The notes beneath the pieces are model-generated. The model had not been told where the DNA came from. It searched no databases and saw only the letters and a program-made list of their open reading frames with translations. From assembly GCA_025062235.1 (NCBI GenBank), contig JANXAE010000004.1, positions 1 through 47,352 of the forward strand: a stretch of 47,352 nt of DNA, written 5' to 3'. The stretch's first letter is position 1. Every line of letters begins with the position of its first letter. Shown piece by piece: positions 46,701-47,352 of the stretch. Made by a program: the position numbers and the translations under genes. The DNA is from Bryobacteraceae bacterium (lineage in GTDB: Bacteria; Acidobacteriota; Terriglobia; Bryobacterales; Bryobacteraceae).

Positions 46701-47330
46701 GGCGAGCATGGCGCCGCCGGGTTCGATCGTGCAGGAAACGATGACCGGCAGTCGGTAGCCCAACTGATCGAACAGCTGGTCCAGCGCCACCAGGGCGGCC
46801 TTGGCGTTGAGGGTGTCCTGGCAGGTCTCCACCAGCAGCAGGTCCACGCCACCGGTCACCAGCGCAGCCGCCTGCCGGAAGTAGGCCTCGCGCAGTTGCT
46901 CGAACGTGATGCCGCCGGTGACACTGAGCGAGCGCGTGGTGGGGCCGATCGAACCCGCGACGAAGCGCGGCCGGCTCGGGCCCGAGTACTCCGCCGCGGC
47001 GCGGCGAGCCAGTTGCGCAGCCTCGACGTTGATCGCCTCGACGCGGTCCGCCAAACCGTACTCGGCGAGCACCACTTCGGTGGCGCCGAACGTGTTCGTC
47101 TCGATGATGTCTGCGCCGGCTTGCAGGTACGCGCGGTGAATCCCCAGCACCACGTCGGGCCGGGTCAGGACGAGATTCTCGTTGCAGCCTTCGAAGGCCG
47201 TGCCACCGAAATCTTCGGCGCTCAGACCCGCGCGCTGTAGCATCGTACCCATGGCCCCGTCGAGCACCAGGATGCGCGCTTCCAGTGCCTCGAAGAAGAG
47301 ACGGGACTGGGGCGCAAATGGCGGCCGCAT
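43761..47330 (-). CDS. metH: Cobalamin-dependent methionine synthase MetH
   Basis: A full-length 1,189-residue MetH, which transfers a methyl group from methyltetrahydrofolate to homocysteine through cobalamin. Modules in order: the homocysteine domain at about 1-320 ([13 protein letters not shown], zinc cysteines in [10 protein letters not shown] and [11 protein letters not shown]); the pterin domain at about 335-620 ([45 protein letters not shown]); the B12 cap near 655-745; the B12 domain near 755-885 with [20 protein letters not shown]; and the C-terminal activation domain near 915-1180 ([20 protein letters not shown]). All key motifs are present, so activity is expected. The ATG at 47330 is 22 bases from the window end, so any riboswitch upstream lies outside. 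It converges on the CDF gene, with overlapping 3' ends. Confidence 0.97.
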   Translation of the reverse strand: [1189 protein letters not shown]

Positions 47331-47352
47331 CGCTCGCGAAAAGGTCCCCTTT

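Noticed and set aside
45477-47240. 587-codon plus-strand open frame over metH
   Set aside because: It is a shadow of a full-length MetH. The composition is arginine- and glutamine-rich and there is no domain.

Overview
The window is GC-rich bacterial chromosome, densely coded on both strands. The gene families point to Acidobacteriota, probably a Solibacter/Bryobacter-type lineage. These include a very large TonB-dependent receptor with an N-terminal carboxypeptidase-regulatory-like domain, several twin-arginine-tagged Gfo/Idh/MocA oxidoreductases and sugar isomerases, an OmpL-like porin beside amt-glnB-glnD, LptD, HpnE, and small secreted proteins of no recognised family. This placement is inferred from gene families; no rRNA is present to confirm it. 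I see no phage, intact IS element, CRISPR array or integron. It reads as core chromosome with a few accessory islands.

Layout. 1-4.7 kb: 3' part of pnp (cut by the window edge), then a leftward group (small membrane protein, YgfZ-like folate-binding protein, Tat-tagged sugar isomerase) and a rightward metallo-beta-lactamase-fold hydrolase. 4.7-8.9 kb: a leftward five-gene operon in which every junction is a 4-base start/stop overlap (HAD phosphatase, deoxyhypusine-synthase-like protein, PfkB kinase, ROK kinase, GmhA-like isomerase). It looks like a sugar-phosphate or heptose pathway with one unexplained member. 8.9-13 kb: a CYTH-domain protein, then a TonB-dependent receptor split by an apparent one-base frameshift. 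13-13.8 kb: the largest stretch without a confident gene. 13.8-20.6 kb: hsp20 with a clear terminator, ftsH, rlmN, a beta-hydroxyacid dehydrogenase, a secreted sugar-mutarotase-like protein and a GltS-type symporter. 20.6-26.9 kb: two tandem secreted paralogues, a fused anthranilate synthase (TrpE-TrpG) directly abutting hpnE, a nitroreductase and an archaemetzincin-like metalloprotease. 26.9-29.8 kb: a Tat-tagged oxidoreductase, a secreted POTRA-like/helical-repeat protein and a zinc-ribbon membrane protein. 30.2-35.7 kb: a nitrogen block of divergent porin, ammonium transporter, PII protein and GlnD. 36-40.5 kb: tRNA-Pro(CGG), a second Tat-tagged oxidoreductase, a creatininase-family amidohydrolase, phosphoglucose isomerase and an RDD-type membrane protein. 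40.5-47.3 kb: LptD, a cation diffusion facilitator and cobalamin-dependent methionine synthase.

How the genes work together. amt, glnB and glnD form a textbook ammonium uptake and nitrogen-sensing unit, with an outer-membrane porin divergent from it. LptD and the heptose-like operon would both serve the outer membrane and its lipopolysaccharide. Four exported, Tat-tagged sugar-type enzymes plus the TonB receptor fit a polysaccharide-degrading heterotroph. Several genes have a TANNNT hexamer ending 6-7 bases before the start codon, which suggests leaderless transcripts. The points most worth following are the deoxyhypusine-synthase-like protein in the five-gene operon, the receptor frameshift, and the archaemetzincin that has lost its last zinc-finger cysteine.
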